A DNA stretch of 64,000 nucleotides from Hemibagrus wyckioides (taxonomy: Eukaryota; Chordata; Actinopteri; Siluriformes; Bagridae): contig NC_080710.1 in the NCBI RefSeq assembly GCF_019097595.1, positions 18,897,780-18,961,779 of the forward strand. Reading direction: 5' to 3'. Made by a program: the position numbers and the translations under genes. The notes beneath the pieces are model-generated. The model was not told the DNA's origin. It did not search any database and saw only the letters and a program-made list of their open reading frames with translations. Of this stretch, positions 37,634 through 51,119 are shown piece after piece (within the stretch, counting starts at the first letter, position 1; the number at the start of each line of letters is the position of its first letter).

Positions 37634-38753
37634 TTGGCATTTAAAACACCTTGTAGAAATAAATAAAACAACATAAAACAACACCAATTTACTCAAGGTG
37701 CAATAGAAACTAAAAGATTGTGGTAGATGTAGATGTAATTGTGTAACATATAATGTATCTTTCTATTATGCATTGTGACTGCCTCTCAGATACAATCAAC
37801 TGTGACTGTAGAGGTTTCATCATGATAGCCCATACAGGAGATGGGTGTGGGCCAGGTGACACACACAAAGGTCATTGAGTTTTGTGTATTGAGGACCCTC
37901 CACAGGAGTTCCTTACAGTTTGTATTCTTGTATAAAGATCTGTCTCACAGACAGATCTTTGGGTTAAGATATTTTGAAGACCTACCTGATAACATCGCTG
38001 CTGAAGACCCGCTACACTGCTACCTTCAATAAATTCTTCTCCCCACAAGAATTCTGGTGAAGCTTACTTATTTTATATTTTAGAGAAATCTAATACATTG
38101 GTGAGCGACCCAAACCACTGCTCAGCCAAATACAGCAAAATCTAACAGTATGTTGTACCATATCTAAACTTGCTCAGGGAGCACTATGCTGATTCATTGT
38201 CTATATATTCACTGAATTTGAAGTTTCCACTGCAGCCTTATATGCCAATTTTTTGAGGTGATAATTGCTTACACTCATATTGCCCAAACTTGCGAGGCCT
38301 ACACTGTATTGTCTATCAATATTCAATCCATTTCTATGTGTAGAATCTTTTTCAATAGTTTCTAAACTATATCTATTCTGGGCATGACAACATTTATGAA
38401 CTGTTGCTAAAATTGTCCTTTGAGTCATCACTGAGTCACTGGTATGTCCTTGTCTTTTGGGAAACCAATCCAGAACAGTACATAGAAGAAAAATGATTGT
38501 TGGCTGGGTAAAAGTCTACAATACACATCATAGATCAGTGTTTTACAATGTCTGTCAAGATACAAGCTTCTATCTGTAAAAGGTGGATCCCATGGTGTGA
38601 CTGAATATGTGAAAGCATTGCTTTTTCTTTTCAAAGCTCTGGCCTTTGCTGTTCGAAAGCCTGGGTTTAAATGTGAACAATGTTTCAATATGGATGAATA
38701 TAATTGAATCAGCACAGTAGCATAGATATGGTTATAATAAAGTATGGCAGATA

Positions 38754-39532
38754 TTTATTGCATGAACAGTTAGGTAACTGCTGAGAAATCATCTATAAAT
38801 ACACAGCACTGACATACAGGGACAAGGAGACATGGTCAACATGGTGAGAAAATCTAAAAAAAAAAAAATTGTCTCATGAAAAATATGCATCACAAAAGAA
38901 AATGAAAAGAAATCATCATTATACATGACAAACAGTGATAATTTGCATAATTTTGTTTACTGCCACAGTAGATTCACATGAATCTATGTTAGTGCTGACA
39001 GGTGTTCATGATAGGAGGTCTGAGCAGACCTCTGTCCAATTGAAAATGATATCCAGGTACGCTATAAGGTATATGATAAGTCCAGTGAGAGCTTACTTTA
39101 AATCAACACCAAATTATTACATTTAAGCAAAACATATCCAGGTCTAAAGATCAGCCCATCCAGGTCTGAAGGCACCTATTGTATCATACTATGCTTTAAA
39201 GATCACTGTTGAATTATTGCATGATAGGATAAGTCATGGGTGAACAAAAATTCATAAAAAGTGCTAAAAGGCTTTTACAAAAAATGGGTTAAGAACATCC
39301 CTAGTAACAGAAATAGCTGGGCTTCTAATGCTCTGTGAAGTAGACTTAGATGTACTAGAGCATCCCACCCCCGTTTATAAGTGCAACTCCTTAACATTGG
39401 TGTATGAGGATTCAGTTCCCTGGTCTCATCCACCAGTACAGGATAGGGTTGAGAGTCCTGCCCACCTGTGGTTAGACAGTGAGGGAAAGCTGCCAGTTAA
39501 TCTTCACTAGCTCCTGAAGCCTAGGCAATGAC
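38754..39532 (-). other. thrap3: thrap3 3' UTR (probable)
   Basis: After the thrap3 stop (39533-39535) the first clear minus-strand AATAAA is at 38759-38754. It predicts a 3' UTR of about 780-800 bases and leaves about 1.6 kb to the sh3d21 leader. The signal is the only support. Confidence 0.45.
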
Positions 39533-42500
39533 TCATGCGTTGTTTTGCTCTTTGTGGTCCCTTTTGCCTGGTTCACCATCGTCACCACTGGCCTTGAACT
39601 TGTCATGGCTCCAGTTAGAGTTGTTTGTGGTGATGGAAATGGTGGGCCTCCGCAGGATGAAACGACCTCTGACACGAGGAATGGCAGACTGGCCACGCCC
39701 TTGGGTATTCACCCATTTCCTCTCACCTTCAACATACTTTTCATCTGGCTACAAACCATAAAGTACAAACATTTGTTAAGCTAAATATAGGCTGTAACTG
39801 CATTAGGTTTCTTTGTGGAAATTATGAAATATAAATAAATTCAACATTAAGAGAAAAGACATAGTCCAAAAATAGTAAGTGAACACAGAAATGAAATGTA
39901 AAATGTGAGAAAATGCCTGTGAGGGTGAGTTCTCCTGGCATGAGCTTTTATGTATTTATAATAACTTGGGATTAGATTTTATAGAAATTATGTTACATAA
40001 ACCTCTAACTGCAAACCCCACCCTCATATTAATAGTAATTAAGGTTGATTATACCCTTGTTTGTCCACGTATTGTACTTAGCTGTTGAATTTATGGGACT
40101 TAAACAAAGCTTTTCTTAAAAAACCACCACTTTTTCTATGTACTCTCTGTACAGTAAGTTAGTCTGTCATCCCAAATTCTCATTCAGGGAAATATGTCTC
40201 ATACAATATATTAATTTGTTAAATTAAAATAAGTTTTTTTTATTTTGATAGTTTTAGTGTTTTTTTAGAAACTATATTATTTAAATATAAATGTATATTC
40301 TTTGGCTTCTTTAACTTTCATAACTGCCAGAGCAAGTAAGGACCCTGCATAGAAGGTCTCTGGTGGATTCAGGTTGTGGAAAAGGAAGTGTTTCAATGAA
40401 GCTACTGAAGTGATCATTACATACCAGGTAGTATTTCTTGCTTGTGGCTCTTTGCTCTGAATCCCAATTCATGTTATTGGAATGGCCTGGCACATGAGCA
40501 TTGTTAGTGCATTTGCTATCATTTCCAAGGCAATTCACTCTGTTCCAACCCCTACCTCGTATTCGGAACTGCTGCAAAACACACAGTTATGTCAGTAAAT
40601 ACAAGGTTAAGTGTCCATGTTGAGCTGTTAATTTCAAAATTGTGCACATAAAGTTTACTTATAAACTTAATGTAATTTATCATTTATAGCTTTATGCAAT
40701 ATATGGCCTATCCTGCACAAATACGGTGTATTCTGTTTGCAATTACTATAAAAATAGCTTCTAACAACCAATGGAAAATCAACAATTACAAGAAAAAATG
40801 ATGGAACTAAAGAAAATATGTTACGTCAATTAATGTTATACGCATCTAATGTACTGACAACAGTTGTTAATGCTTTTTGGCCACTGTGTGCTTTTTGACA
40901 AAAGTTTCTTGTTAGAAGAGAAGTATACAGTTTTGAAGCATGTTTATGGTGCTTTGATAGTGATCATGGAAGAAACTGATGTACAAAGCTTTGTGTTTTT
41001 ACAGACAGAGCTATAAATGTCATAGTTACTATAGTGAAAATCTATAAACAATGTTCTGGTCATTTTGCCTTTAAACAAAAGTGTGTTTAAGTTATCTTTT
41101 ACTAGCATTTGCTGTTTAGACTATGAACTAAAATCAAGTAATTGTTTCCCACTCGCAATTAGAAAATCATGCTCTTAAGAACACTTTGTTAACCCTGAAG
41201 GTGTGAACAGGAAATGTAAAACATCTGCTCACACAGAAAAACATATAAGCATCCATTTATCACAGGTCTAAATACAGATAAATGCATTATATGGCCAAAA
41301 GACTCCTGATCATCACACACATATGTGGGTCTTCCCTAAACTGCTGCCACAAATTCTTTTATATAATATCATTGTATTATGTAGCATTCAGATTTCCATC
41401 ACTGGAACTAGGAGGCCAAAACATCTTCCAGCATGACAATGTCCCCATGCACAAAGCCAATCCCATAAAGTCATTGTTTGGTGTGAAAGAGTGTTCTGCA
41501 CAGAGCTCTAATCTTAAACTCACTGAACACAACAGTTGGCTTCCAAAATGCAGTGGAACACCTTCCATGTAACAGTGGAGGTTATTATAATAGCGAAATG
41601 TGTGTGTGTGTGTGTGTTTGTGTGTGGAATGGATGCTCACGAACTACATATGGGTTTGATGGCCAGGTCTCCATATACTTTTGGCTATATAGAGTATTTA
41701 TGTAGCTAAATTAGGTCAACAAATCTGTAACACTTATAATGGCTTACAAATCCTCTGTGTGCTTGTCTGGTCTCTGCCGAGCCAACACATTCTCTGACCT
41801 TCAGCTGGGCAGAGCTTTTCTCTGTAGATTCCGTCTCCTCCTCATGAACAAAGGAAGAGGAGGAGGAGGAGGAATGAGAACGTTCCCGTTTTTTCTTGCT
41901 TTTCCTGGAAGATAAAATAAGAGCATTTGGCTGAAATAGATGGTCTCTGTTTAAAGGAGCTAGCAAAAAAAAAAAAAAAGAAGTGCAAAAAAGAAACTCT
42001 GAGAAAAAGAAGTAAAAAAAATAAAAGAAGCATGTTTCTTTCTAGTTTAGTTTGATGAATATTTAAAGACAGTGTGTTTATAACGCTAATTAATCATTAT
42101 TAGCTTGCAATCCATTATTCTTAATGATCGTGCTGGGGCAATATTCCTCGATATCTTACATATGCAATACATAGTGCTATAGAACTTACTTTGATTTTTT
42201 GTGGTGTTTGGATGTTTTCTCCATTGAGCTTTCCATGCTTGATTCAGGAGAATTCCCTAGTTCCCCTCTCTCTTCCTGGTTCTCATTTGTCTCTCTGCTT
42301 AAATATTTTTTGCGCTGCTCAACATTCATCGGAAGATCCACTTTATCTCCTTTAAACTGTTTAACTTCAGCCTGTATTGAGGAGACAAAAAGACGTTGTG
42401 GCCAGACTAAAGATTAGTGGTGTATTCTAGTAGTATCCTTTAAAACTATTTGGGAAGAGACCAAGACATGAGATTCCACAAATGATAATCATGCAAATGC

Positions 42501-45500
42501 TTGTAATGAAGTGAATATTCCTCAGGTTTAATAGTCACTTGCAGCCCCTTTGCATTAAAAGAGATCTTGCATCTTTATGGAAAAAAGAATTTTTATAGCT
42601 TTAAAAAAACTAGAGACATCAGGACCTTAAAGGCTTCATCTTCAACTCAGGAGTCCTTCCACAGCTTAAACAGTTTTGAAAAATTATAGAGAACAAGCAC
42701 TGGCAGATTGAGAAAGATCAAATTACCACATCATAATACTTTCACTGGACATGAAAGTATTTGAGGGTTTTTTTTGGCTTGTTTTGCTCTGTTCAGGCTT
42801 TGAAGAAGAATACTTACTATGATGTTTGATAAGAATCCCTTGAATGGCTTTGCCATGGGAGCAACTGGTCACTTCCATTTATGACTGCTCATTTCTTGAC
42901 TCAATTGCCTTAGGAAGGCTTGTACCCACAGTAAAGCATAACCATCAATTGTTGTGGGGAAATTTACAACACAATTAACTGAATGTGCCCACTTTCACAT
43001 CTCACTTTCATTTAGCAGTGAGCATTTGTCTCTCTTGCAAGAGAAAAGCAGGGACTTAGAGAGAGAGGGGGGATGCTAAAGATGCTCTGGCTGGTTCATT
43101 TTTGCAGCATTCTTTTCCAAAATATGGCATATTTCAAAATTTTCTGTCACCTTGGAGCTGCTATCCCCGGAGCCTTTCAACTCATCAAACAGGAATGAGT
43201 GCCTCATAAAAGCACTGGGAGAAACATCAATTCTCCTGTAGAAAAGTTAAAGAAAGAAGTTTTTATTTTTTTAAATAAAAAACTTTTTTTAAGTTTTTAT
43301 GTATAAGGTGATTTTTTAGGAACATCGAAGCCCCTAAAGATTTGTTTACTGCAATTTCTAAATATAAAAAAATCTGATTAATCAGTCAAAATTATGAGAA
43401 AGGGAAATAGGATTTTCAGTACCTATGTATCTCTGGACTCTTTCTTGGCTTCATAATTTCTTTCTCGGCTGCTAGTCTTTGGTACATGGTAAACCGATCG
43501 CTTAGAGTCATTCCAGAAGAAGAGAAATGTTGTGCTATGGGAGATAGATATATTTGGTTACTGATAAAAATCAATTCATGCCCAACATTTGATCAAATAC
43601 AAATGAACCCAAACACAACTAAAACACATAATAATTGATATTCCATTAAATCATACCACAATAGAGATGATTCCTTATGAGTTTTGATATGAAGTGATAT
43701 ATTAAGTCACAGTAAAAGTATCCCAGTGGCCACTGACTGCCATGGATTCTTCTATGATCAGCACGTTTTTATTAAACTATTTGTTCAGATCTGTTTGAAT
43801 ACTTTAAATAAATGACGCTTGGCTGTGAATATGGGGATTAGTATAGTTTAAAGTGTATAGTTCAAATAAATTATAGTTTGCTGAAAGCTTTTTTGCATCA
43901 CCCATCATCTCCACTGAAGAGTTAAGAAGAGCGCTTATTTATCTGTTGACCCACATATAAAACAACGCATTGTTAAAGATGGAATCTGACAATCAAAACC
44001 GTGTTGATTATATCATAGAGATTTCAATCACCTGTGACATAATGGACAATTGAAATGACATGCTGTGCAAACAGCTCTTTTGGGCTCCTGCATAAATTAT
44101 TACACCACCGTTGCTGGAATCCCTTTTTATTGCAATGCACAAGATCCATAGTATCCTTCCAATCATTAGACAAAACAGATGATCTGCAAGACATAACAAC
44201 CAACAATTAGTAAAAAGTGCATCATTTCTCTTTACAAAGTACAAAGAACAAATAGACACAAACAACACATGCTATAAGACTAAACATGCTGTACAAACCA
44301 AATGTGACAGCAGAATTTCACCATTTATTTTATCCAGAAGATCACTGCTGTGCATTGGGTTTTTGGAAAAATATTTAAGTATTGGAACATACTGCAGTGT
44401 CTCATCATGATGAAAGAAAAGGTGAAAACAAGTTGAATGATGAGCATTGTCATTGAGCGATGTCAACAAGAAAAATACTTTCTGTATGTGCACTTATGTT
44501 TCTTTGGTAACTGAGTATTCACACAAGTCTTCTCTGTTCTGCAAAATGTTTTAGGAGTGAGCAAATATTATTGCATGTCATGTTTGTTTATGTCTATTAA
44601 TAGTGTCGATATATGTTCAAATCTATCCTACTAAATCTACCCTGCAATACAGTTAGTTAGGGGTACATCAATTTATTGACACCGGCATTGTGTTTCAGTC
44701 GAAATGATGTGCTAATTTATTCATAAATCATAATACTAAATGTTTCTGCATTTTGCTGTGAGTTTAAGTCAGGATTTTATGGACATTTTATGGTCAGGTT
44801 TAGTTATTGGGAAAGTGGATAGGTCACTAAGTAGTGCTATAATGGGATGTTTTGTCTTCTTAATGAAAGAATAAGGATGAAAGACTAAAGGTTGAAGATT
44901 TTACATGGATCGCATATAGGAAATCAAGCTGAGTATCACATAATGGAGGATAAATTCTGACATTCTATGATGTGTTTGTAAAAACACCTTTTAAGTATGG
45001 ACAAAAACAGACATTTGCAAAGAGAAGACAAATTCACAGCAGTTATGCTACTAAAGATTACTGCAGCAATTCTATCCAGATACATTAATCAGGACAATTC
45101 TATGACCTTTGTCCATTTCCAGTCACTGGTCTTCACTGATTCAAATTCCACCCATATATCACTGTTTGGTATGTCTGGGTATAAGGGTGCAAAATGGGTA
45201 TCTACTTGTGGCTTAGTAATGGAAGAAACAGTGGGATCATGCTTCATTTATTGACCCATGCTGTACCATGCATCAAGTGAAAAGGACTAATAAAAAATAG
45301 GGAATTATTTACCTTGCCAGATCTTCACTAAGGGAATCCATCCTCAGACTAAACTCTCTTTCTCTTTTCACAGAAGCCCTGGGTGAGGATTCATCACCCA
45401 AATTCATGAACATCTCTTGCTCTTGGGTCTCAGAGCTGCTTCGTGAAAGAGCTTTGTATGTGGGAGAGGGACTTGATGTCATTTTCTCCTTTCGTTTCAC

Positions 45501-48500
45501 CTTTGAGGGTCTATCAGGGGAAAGGTCTTCAAACTTACGTGCAAACTTCTCCCTCTTAGACAGAGCAGATAGAATGCTTGCAGCCCTCTCCTTCTCTCGG
45601 TTTATTAAAAAGGCCTCAAGTTCATCATCACATGCCCTGTTGTCTAACCTCCTGAAATGTTCCTCAAACAATTCACGAGCTGACATTGTAACTTTGTTTT
45701 TGCGGGTAGGAACTTCATTCTCCACAACCCTCATCTTTAAATGGGGTTCGGCGTCCTCACCCTCTTCCTCCTCCCCATCATCCAAGAGGATTGCTGGCCT
45801 GAAAGTATTGGATGATGTGTTCCCCTTGGAATTTTCAACGTATTTAAATTTTTCACTCTCCTTTATGTTGTTTTGTTCTGCAGACCTGGACAGTCTTGGA
45901 CCAGATGACCGATCAAAAGCGTCTTCACATTTGCTATTTCTAATTTCAGGAAATGAATTTCCATTGTCTGCCACAGTCTCCACGCTTTTATCTGCAGGAG
46001 ACTGCTTTTTATTCTTCTGCTCCTCTAAGAATCTGTGAAGCAAAAGAAAGAGGCTTTGGCGGTTAATTATCCATTTTTATAGTCATAAAATAGTAACTAA
46101 ACAAAGAAAAAAATCCATAAAAGGACTCCAGAAAGGACATCACTGGGAATTATATATTTGTTATATATTTTGGAAATATTTATGATTTATGACAGATGAT
46201 TCGCTGTGGCGACCCCTGAAGGGAAAAGCCGAAAGAAGAAGAAGATTTATGATGTTATTATGGTATTTATTTTACAACTGATGACTTGTCAATTTGAAAA
46301 AAATAAATACTTTAAAACTACTATACTATAAAAAATTATAATTATACAGTGATTAATCTTATCCATATCTGAACCTCCCTGTTTGCAAAACATTCACAGG
46401 AATTAATGAATGGGTTTCTGGGAATTGTTGCTCTAGTGATTTTTCTAATATGCCACTTGGCTGTTTTACAGTTTCAGTTTAATTTAAATGCATGACTGAT
46501 CTCCTAAAATCCATATCCAACATTGGCCACTACTTTTTTTCTGGTTCTCAAACCCTGAGATGGTTTGTAAATAGGTTATTTCAATCTATACTCTCACCCA
46601 AATAACAGGTTTAAGAAATCTTCGGATCAGTATGGCAGAAAAAAAGTACCAACAGCTGCTGCATGTGACTAAATCTAACTTACAAGTACAATAAAATCAA
46701 ATTATGCGCCAAGTAAAGTATTCAGTAAAGTAACTAGCTTACTTTTTAAAAGCTATAGAGATGGCAACCGTATCCTCTTCCTGGTCAGCATTTGAGAAAA
46801 GCCCAAAGCCTGAGAAAACTGTTGTGGGACTTTTCTTTTGAGGGCTACTGTTAGAGGCAGTAGAAGCAACAGTCTGACTGTTGGTGGCACCATTGCCAGT
46901 TGCTCCCGAATTTCCTGGTACAGGAACTGATTCACTGGTGACTGGATTGTCCTGGACAGCACTGACAGTAGAGCGAATTTGCGGACTGGCCGTTTTTGGG
47001 CTGTTGTCATGATTTATTGGAAACAGCCATGTTTTAGGGACTTTCTCTCCACTTGTTCTTCCATCTTGCGCCGGGTGGTGCCCTTCTTGCACTGACAGTG
47101 TAGCATCTGCAGCATCTCCTCCTCCAGCTTTCTGGCTATCTTTGGGTGCAGACAGAATCTCTATTCCAGCCTTGGAATTCTGCTTAACAGAAGCAGTTAT
47201 CTTTCGGGATGAGCTGGAGGAAGAGGAGTGGTGTGAATGCTGCGATGAAGATCTGTCAGAGCGGTGTGAGTGACTTAGGGACCCTGGGCTGTTTGAACGT
47301 TTCTTGGGTGTGCGAGAGCGCCCCCTCTTGGGGCTGTGAGCATAATGCTTTTGCTGTTGCTGCTGCTGTGCCTGCTGCTGCTTCTGTTGTTTCTGTTGCT
47401 TTTGCTGTGGATACGGGCCAAAATTTTGCCAGTTGTTTGATCTATAGTTATTGTATCCACCCCCACCACGCTGAAATCGGCCACGGAAGAAGCCTCGTCC
47501 TCTGCCCCGGAAGTAATAAGGCCTCCTGAAGCCTCTGTGGTAACCTCTGAACTCTCGATGGTTCTGATATTCTCGTGGATGTTTCCGTCCTCGGTTATGG
47601 AATGGAGAATGGGATCTGGACCGAGAGCGAGATCTAGAGCTTGAAGAACAAAAAGAAAGCTTGACTGGGTATATAGTACATACTGAATAAATAGTTTTAT
47701 ATTAAAATTTTTGCATGCTTTTTAATATTTCAAGAAGAAATTGATGCACACAGAGAACAATTTAGGCGATAAAAAGCTAACATGAATGCAAACATTTAGC
47801 CTTGCTGGTCTTTTATAAAATCAACTGAAGTATAAAAATTGTAAATAGTGATAGAAATTGTTCACATGACTTAAGTTAAGCATCAGTCTGAGTATGGAGT
47901 TCTAGCTGCAGAGAAGGTTTTGATCACAAGATGGCCCTAGAGCACCACATAACCCCAAATGCAACCATTGGTCACCTTTTCTGTCACTTTATTTCCACTC
48001 ACACGCTAATTCATACATGAAAAAAAAAAAACGGCTAAACTGCATTAACAATGGTATCTTCAGAAATCTCATACACACAAACATTTACCCAGTAATATTT
48101 ACTTCTTTGCATGGAGTATATGCTGAATGTATTACACTCATTCAAATCACAGAAAAATTAGAAACATTTATTATATTCATTACCATCCTGTACTTTTCCA
48201 GCAGCCCTGGTAAGATATGAACATGAAAAATTAAAACACACAAAGCAAAAAGTAGTTGCAATGTTTTGCTTCAAAATACTCAGACTTTTATTTGCCCTCA
48301 AAATGCCTGAATCGGAACAGCCATGTCTCCATGTGCTTTCTTTATGCACATGCCACTTCCTTAATGTTTGCAGCTGATTTTGAATAACAGAATAATGAAA
48401 TTAATTTGATCTTTTATTTAATTTGTTAGAAATTACTTTAGCTTTTTATGCAGATGCCAAGTACATATACGCAACAAAATAACCATTCTTTAGCTACAAG

Positions 48501-49921
48501 TTAAGCTGATTCATTAACCGCCTTTTATTAGTCTTGTTAATCATTTTAATGCATAATTGTACTCACCCAGTGAGCTTTCTCATTGGAATAAAGAAAAAAG
48601 AGATACTCAGAGCAACACTGCACTCTTATAGAGAGTTAGAGAGGTTCTGCATCTCTTGTGCTGAGTGTGTATGGAAAGAGTCAGTCACATGGGTCATCTG
48701 GGAAAGATTTCCACTCTTACACTGCCAAGCAGGAGGAGGTTTTTTGACTGCCAGTTACGCCACACTATTCTTACCCAGAAAATAGAGCTAAGGACATAAA
48801 TATAAGAAATCCGTTTTATATTTAAAAACAAATGTGAATTTGATTTAATCCTTAGTTCATGTTGCTACATACTGAAGATAAAAGCTTTGGCCTTTTCAAG
48901 CTCTAGAGCTTTTTTTTTAAGAAAAGAAAAGTTTTTGATTTTAACTTTATTGTATCGGAAAAACAAGAAATCTCTCTAAGTAAAGTACAAAGTATTTGCT
49001 CTGCATTCTTCAATTATTGAAATGATCTTTTTTTAACAAATGGAACAGCACAACAAACAAATCTGCAAAGAATTGCAGACCACCACCTTGTTCGTATTTT
49101 GGAAGAGACAAAACAGATACAGTCGTAGTATAAACCGATAATCCTTACAAATATGGTGTGGTTTGTTCACTAACATGAAACTTTAAGCTAAATCTGACCG
49201 AGATGCAGCTTTTCTCCCAGATGATTTCATTTTTACAATGGACTTAGTCATTGGAGACACGTTACACATCAGCTTTGCATATGACCTCTGTTCATTCTCT
49301 GTGTTCTTCAGAACATCCATTACAAAGTCTAAACATTTATGGAGTGCTTGCTAAGCTACTAAGATCTTGAGGTTGTCTTTTTAATGTTTTCATTTACATC
49401 AATTATCAGAGGACAACTATTTAGAAATGGGAAGATGTTTATTCCTTTACTACAGATACTACAAGTCTAGAAAGCATTGAAGACTTTCAGTTTGGTTTCT
49501 TTAAATCTTAAGTTTTACAACACACTGCACCACAGTTCTCACATCTGTAAATAATCGCTATTTTAACATGGAAACACAATGGAAAAAATCCATTCATTTC
49601 TTCAGCGTAAATGTACTCGGCTTCTATATTAAAATTGGTTTGAAAAATTAATCTGATACTATAACTCCTTATCTGCTAACATTAAAACCGAAATTAACGA
49701 CCATCTGTGTGAGTATTTGTGCATAGCAATTTCAGTCAGCAGTCTCTAAGTACAAGCTTGTTGGTATGTTTTTAAGCAGGAAGTTACCCATAGCGGTGTT
49801 TCCTTGACCGAGACTGTGAGCTGCTTCGAGACCTGGAGCAGGAGCGGGAGTCAGAACGGGATCTCGACCTGGAGGCTGATCTTGAGTGAGTTCTGGATGA
49901 AGATCTAGGTGTCTTAGACAT
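39533..49921 (-). CDS. thrap3: THRAP3, Arg/Ser-rich mRNA-processing and Mediator-associated protein (TRAP150)
   Basis: Ten coding exons join in frame (2802 bases, 933 residues; the human protein is about 955): 49788-49921, 46743-47639, 45313-46032, 44032-44183, 43423-43534, 43151-43235, 42190-42371, 41748-41904, 40425-40571, 39533-39748. It begins [20 protein letters not shown], an RS domain, followed by an Arg/Gly/Tyr-rich part ([20 protein letters not shown]), a Gln-rich insert (about 123-142) and Ser-rich sequence. The conserved THRAP3/BCLAF1 core follows: FLEEQK near 345, [11 protein letters not shown] near 577-587, [10 protein letters not shown] near 615, [12 protein letters not shown] near 640 and SPEIHRRIDVSP near 670. 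The end has RGRGWNR and a KKYYL...NWSHDKF tail. The family acts in nuclear speckles, in splicing, mRNA decay and export, and as a transcription coactivator. The teleost duplicate (a or b) cannot be assigned. Confidence 0.95.
41287..41692. mobile_element. Non-autonomous Tc1-family element in thrap3 intron 9
   Basis: The left end reads 'tatatggccaaaag' and the right end, reversed, 'tatatagccaaaagtatatg', with a shared 'acccatatg/acacatatgtgggt' motif further in, so the terminal inverted repeats are clear though diverged. The interior keeps words of the transposase C-terminus in plus orientation ('catcttccagcatgacaatg', 'cactgaacac', 'gtggaggttattataatagc') but with a large deletion. It lies between the ninth and tenth exons of thrap3 counting the non-coding first exon. 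A (GT)n run sits at 41599-41626. Confidence 0.75.
46199..46250 (+). repeat. Fish repeat 3'-tail fragment in a thrap3 intron
   Basis: The words 'gctgtggcgacccctgaagg', 'gaaaagccgaaag' and an AAG tail are a common ending of fish interspersed repeats. Only the tail is preserved, between thrap3 exons 46743-47639 and 45313-46032. Confidence 0.5.
47640..49787 (-). other. thrap3: thrap3 intron 2
   Basis: About 2.1 kb between the start-codon exon and the large RS-domain exon. No repeat family or nested gene recognised; the sequence is AT-rich with short frames only. Confidence 0.6.
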
Positions 49922-49949
49922 CACTGCTGTAGAGCTTGTTTACAGGTTC
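49922..49949 (-). other. thrap3: thrap3 exon 2 leader
   Basis: The acceptor 'ctctaacag' ends at 49950. It is followed by 28 untranslated bases and the ATG at 49921-49919, which opens the recognisable [10 protein letters not shown] start. Confidence 0.75.
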
Positions 49950-51119
49950 CTGTTAGAGAAGAGAGCAAAAACCAGACATTAAAAAACACATACTGATACT
50001 GAATAGAGTTAATAGATTTTGATTAGTCACAATTTAAGGGCAACAGAAAATTTCCTTGAGATATTTTCCATGATGTTAAAGCATAAGGATACGTCTGTAC
50101 AATTCTGTTAAATGTGAAGATACTTCGATTAAATGTTGAGAAATAAAGCACACCTTTAAGTCAGTTGCACTGGAAAAATGGGTGGCTAAAAATGAGAAAG
50201 GAGATTCCATATATTTAAATTATATATTTAAATTAAGCTAACCAAATGTAGAAAAACCCTGTTATAAAAACAATGTACTTTTATTTATGGTAGAGTTTGA
50301 AAAAATTGTGGCCCATCAGTCAAATTTGTCCTACCTTACAGAATTATTAAATATTTATCTCAATTGGTAACCACTGATATATACTGTATGTATTTCTACA
50401 GGCGATGAAATGGCATCCAATATATTAGGGTACATTTAGTGTATGTCTCAGGCCTAAGGGGCCTGGAAGTTAATCAATGTTAAGTTTGTTAAAGGATAAG
50501 GAGCTTATTTGGGGCTGCTTGAATGTTTCTGTGTTTAATTATTAACAACTCTAGCCATTCAACAATTAAACATTTTCTCACTATAAAAAAGGATCCTTTT
50601 ATGCTATGTGCTAAATGTCACGTGCTGTAGGCACATCAAATAAGATAAGAACTGTGGTGCGTTAAATTTGTTAGGCAAAACGCAAAATTGCTTATTTATA
50701 TTTTATTAAAAATTCTTATACAATTTGGTGTGTGGGTGGGTGTGTGGTTGGGTGTGTGAGAGAGTGAATGTGTGAACAATAGTCATATCACACTCTCACT
50801 CCTGTGTATGAATATGATACCTATATCGTCTTACCACTACTAAGAGTAAAACATTCAAATGAAATGCAAATCAGCATTAGAAATATTGTTTATATTGTGG
50901 CTATATCTGGATTAAAGTATAATGATCCTGACCACGTGCCATCTTTGTTCAGCTTACACTCCAGGTTTGCTGTGGAGCTCCTCAATTATAACATACAAGA
51001 ATTTTTCATTTTGAGTGGCTGTTGCTTTTGGCTCAGGACATCATTTCCTTCAGCCTCCAGACAGGGAGGAACTTTACTAACTATGCATACTGCTTGCAAC
51101 AGTGTTTGAACAACGAAAA

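Noticed and set aside
45406..46038. 210-codon plus-strand open frame
   Set aside because: Lies exactly antisense to the conserved thrap3 exon 45313-46032; composition (Ser/Leu/Phe-rich) is the shadow of the Glu/Lys/Arg-rich sense frame.
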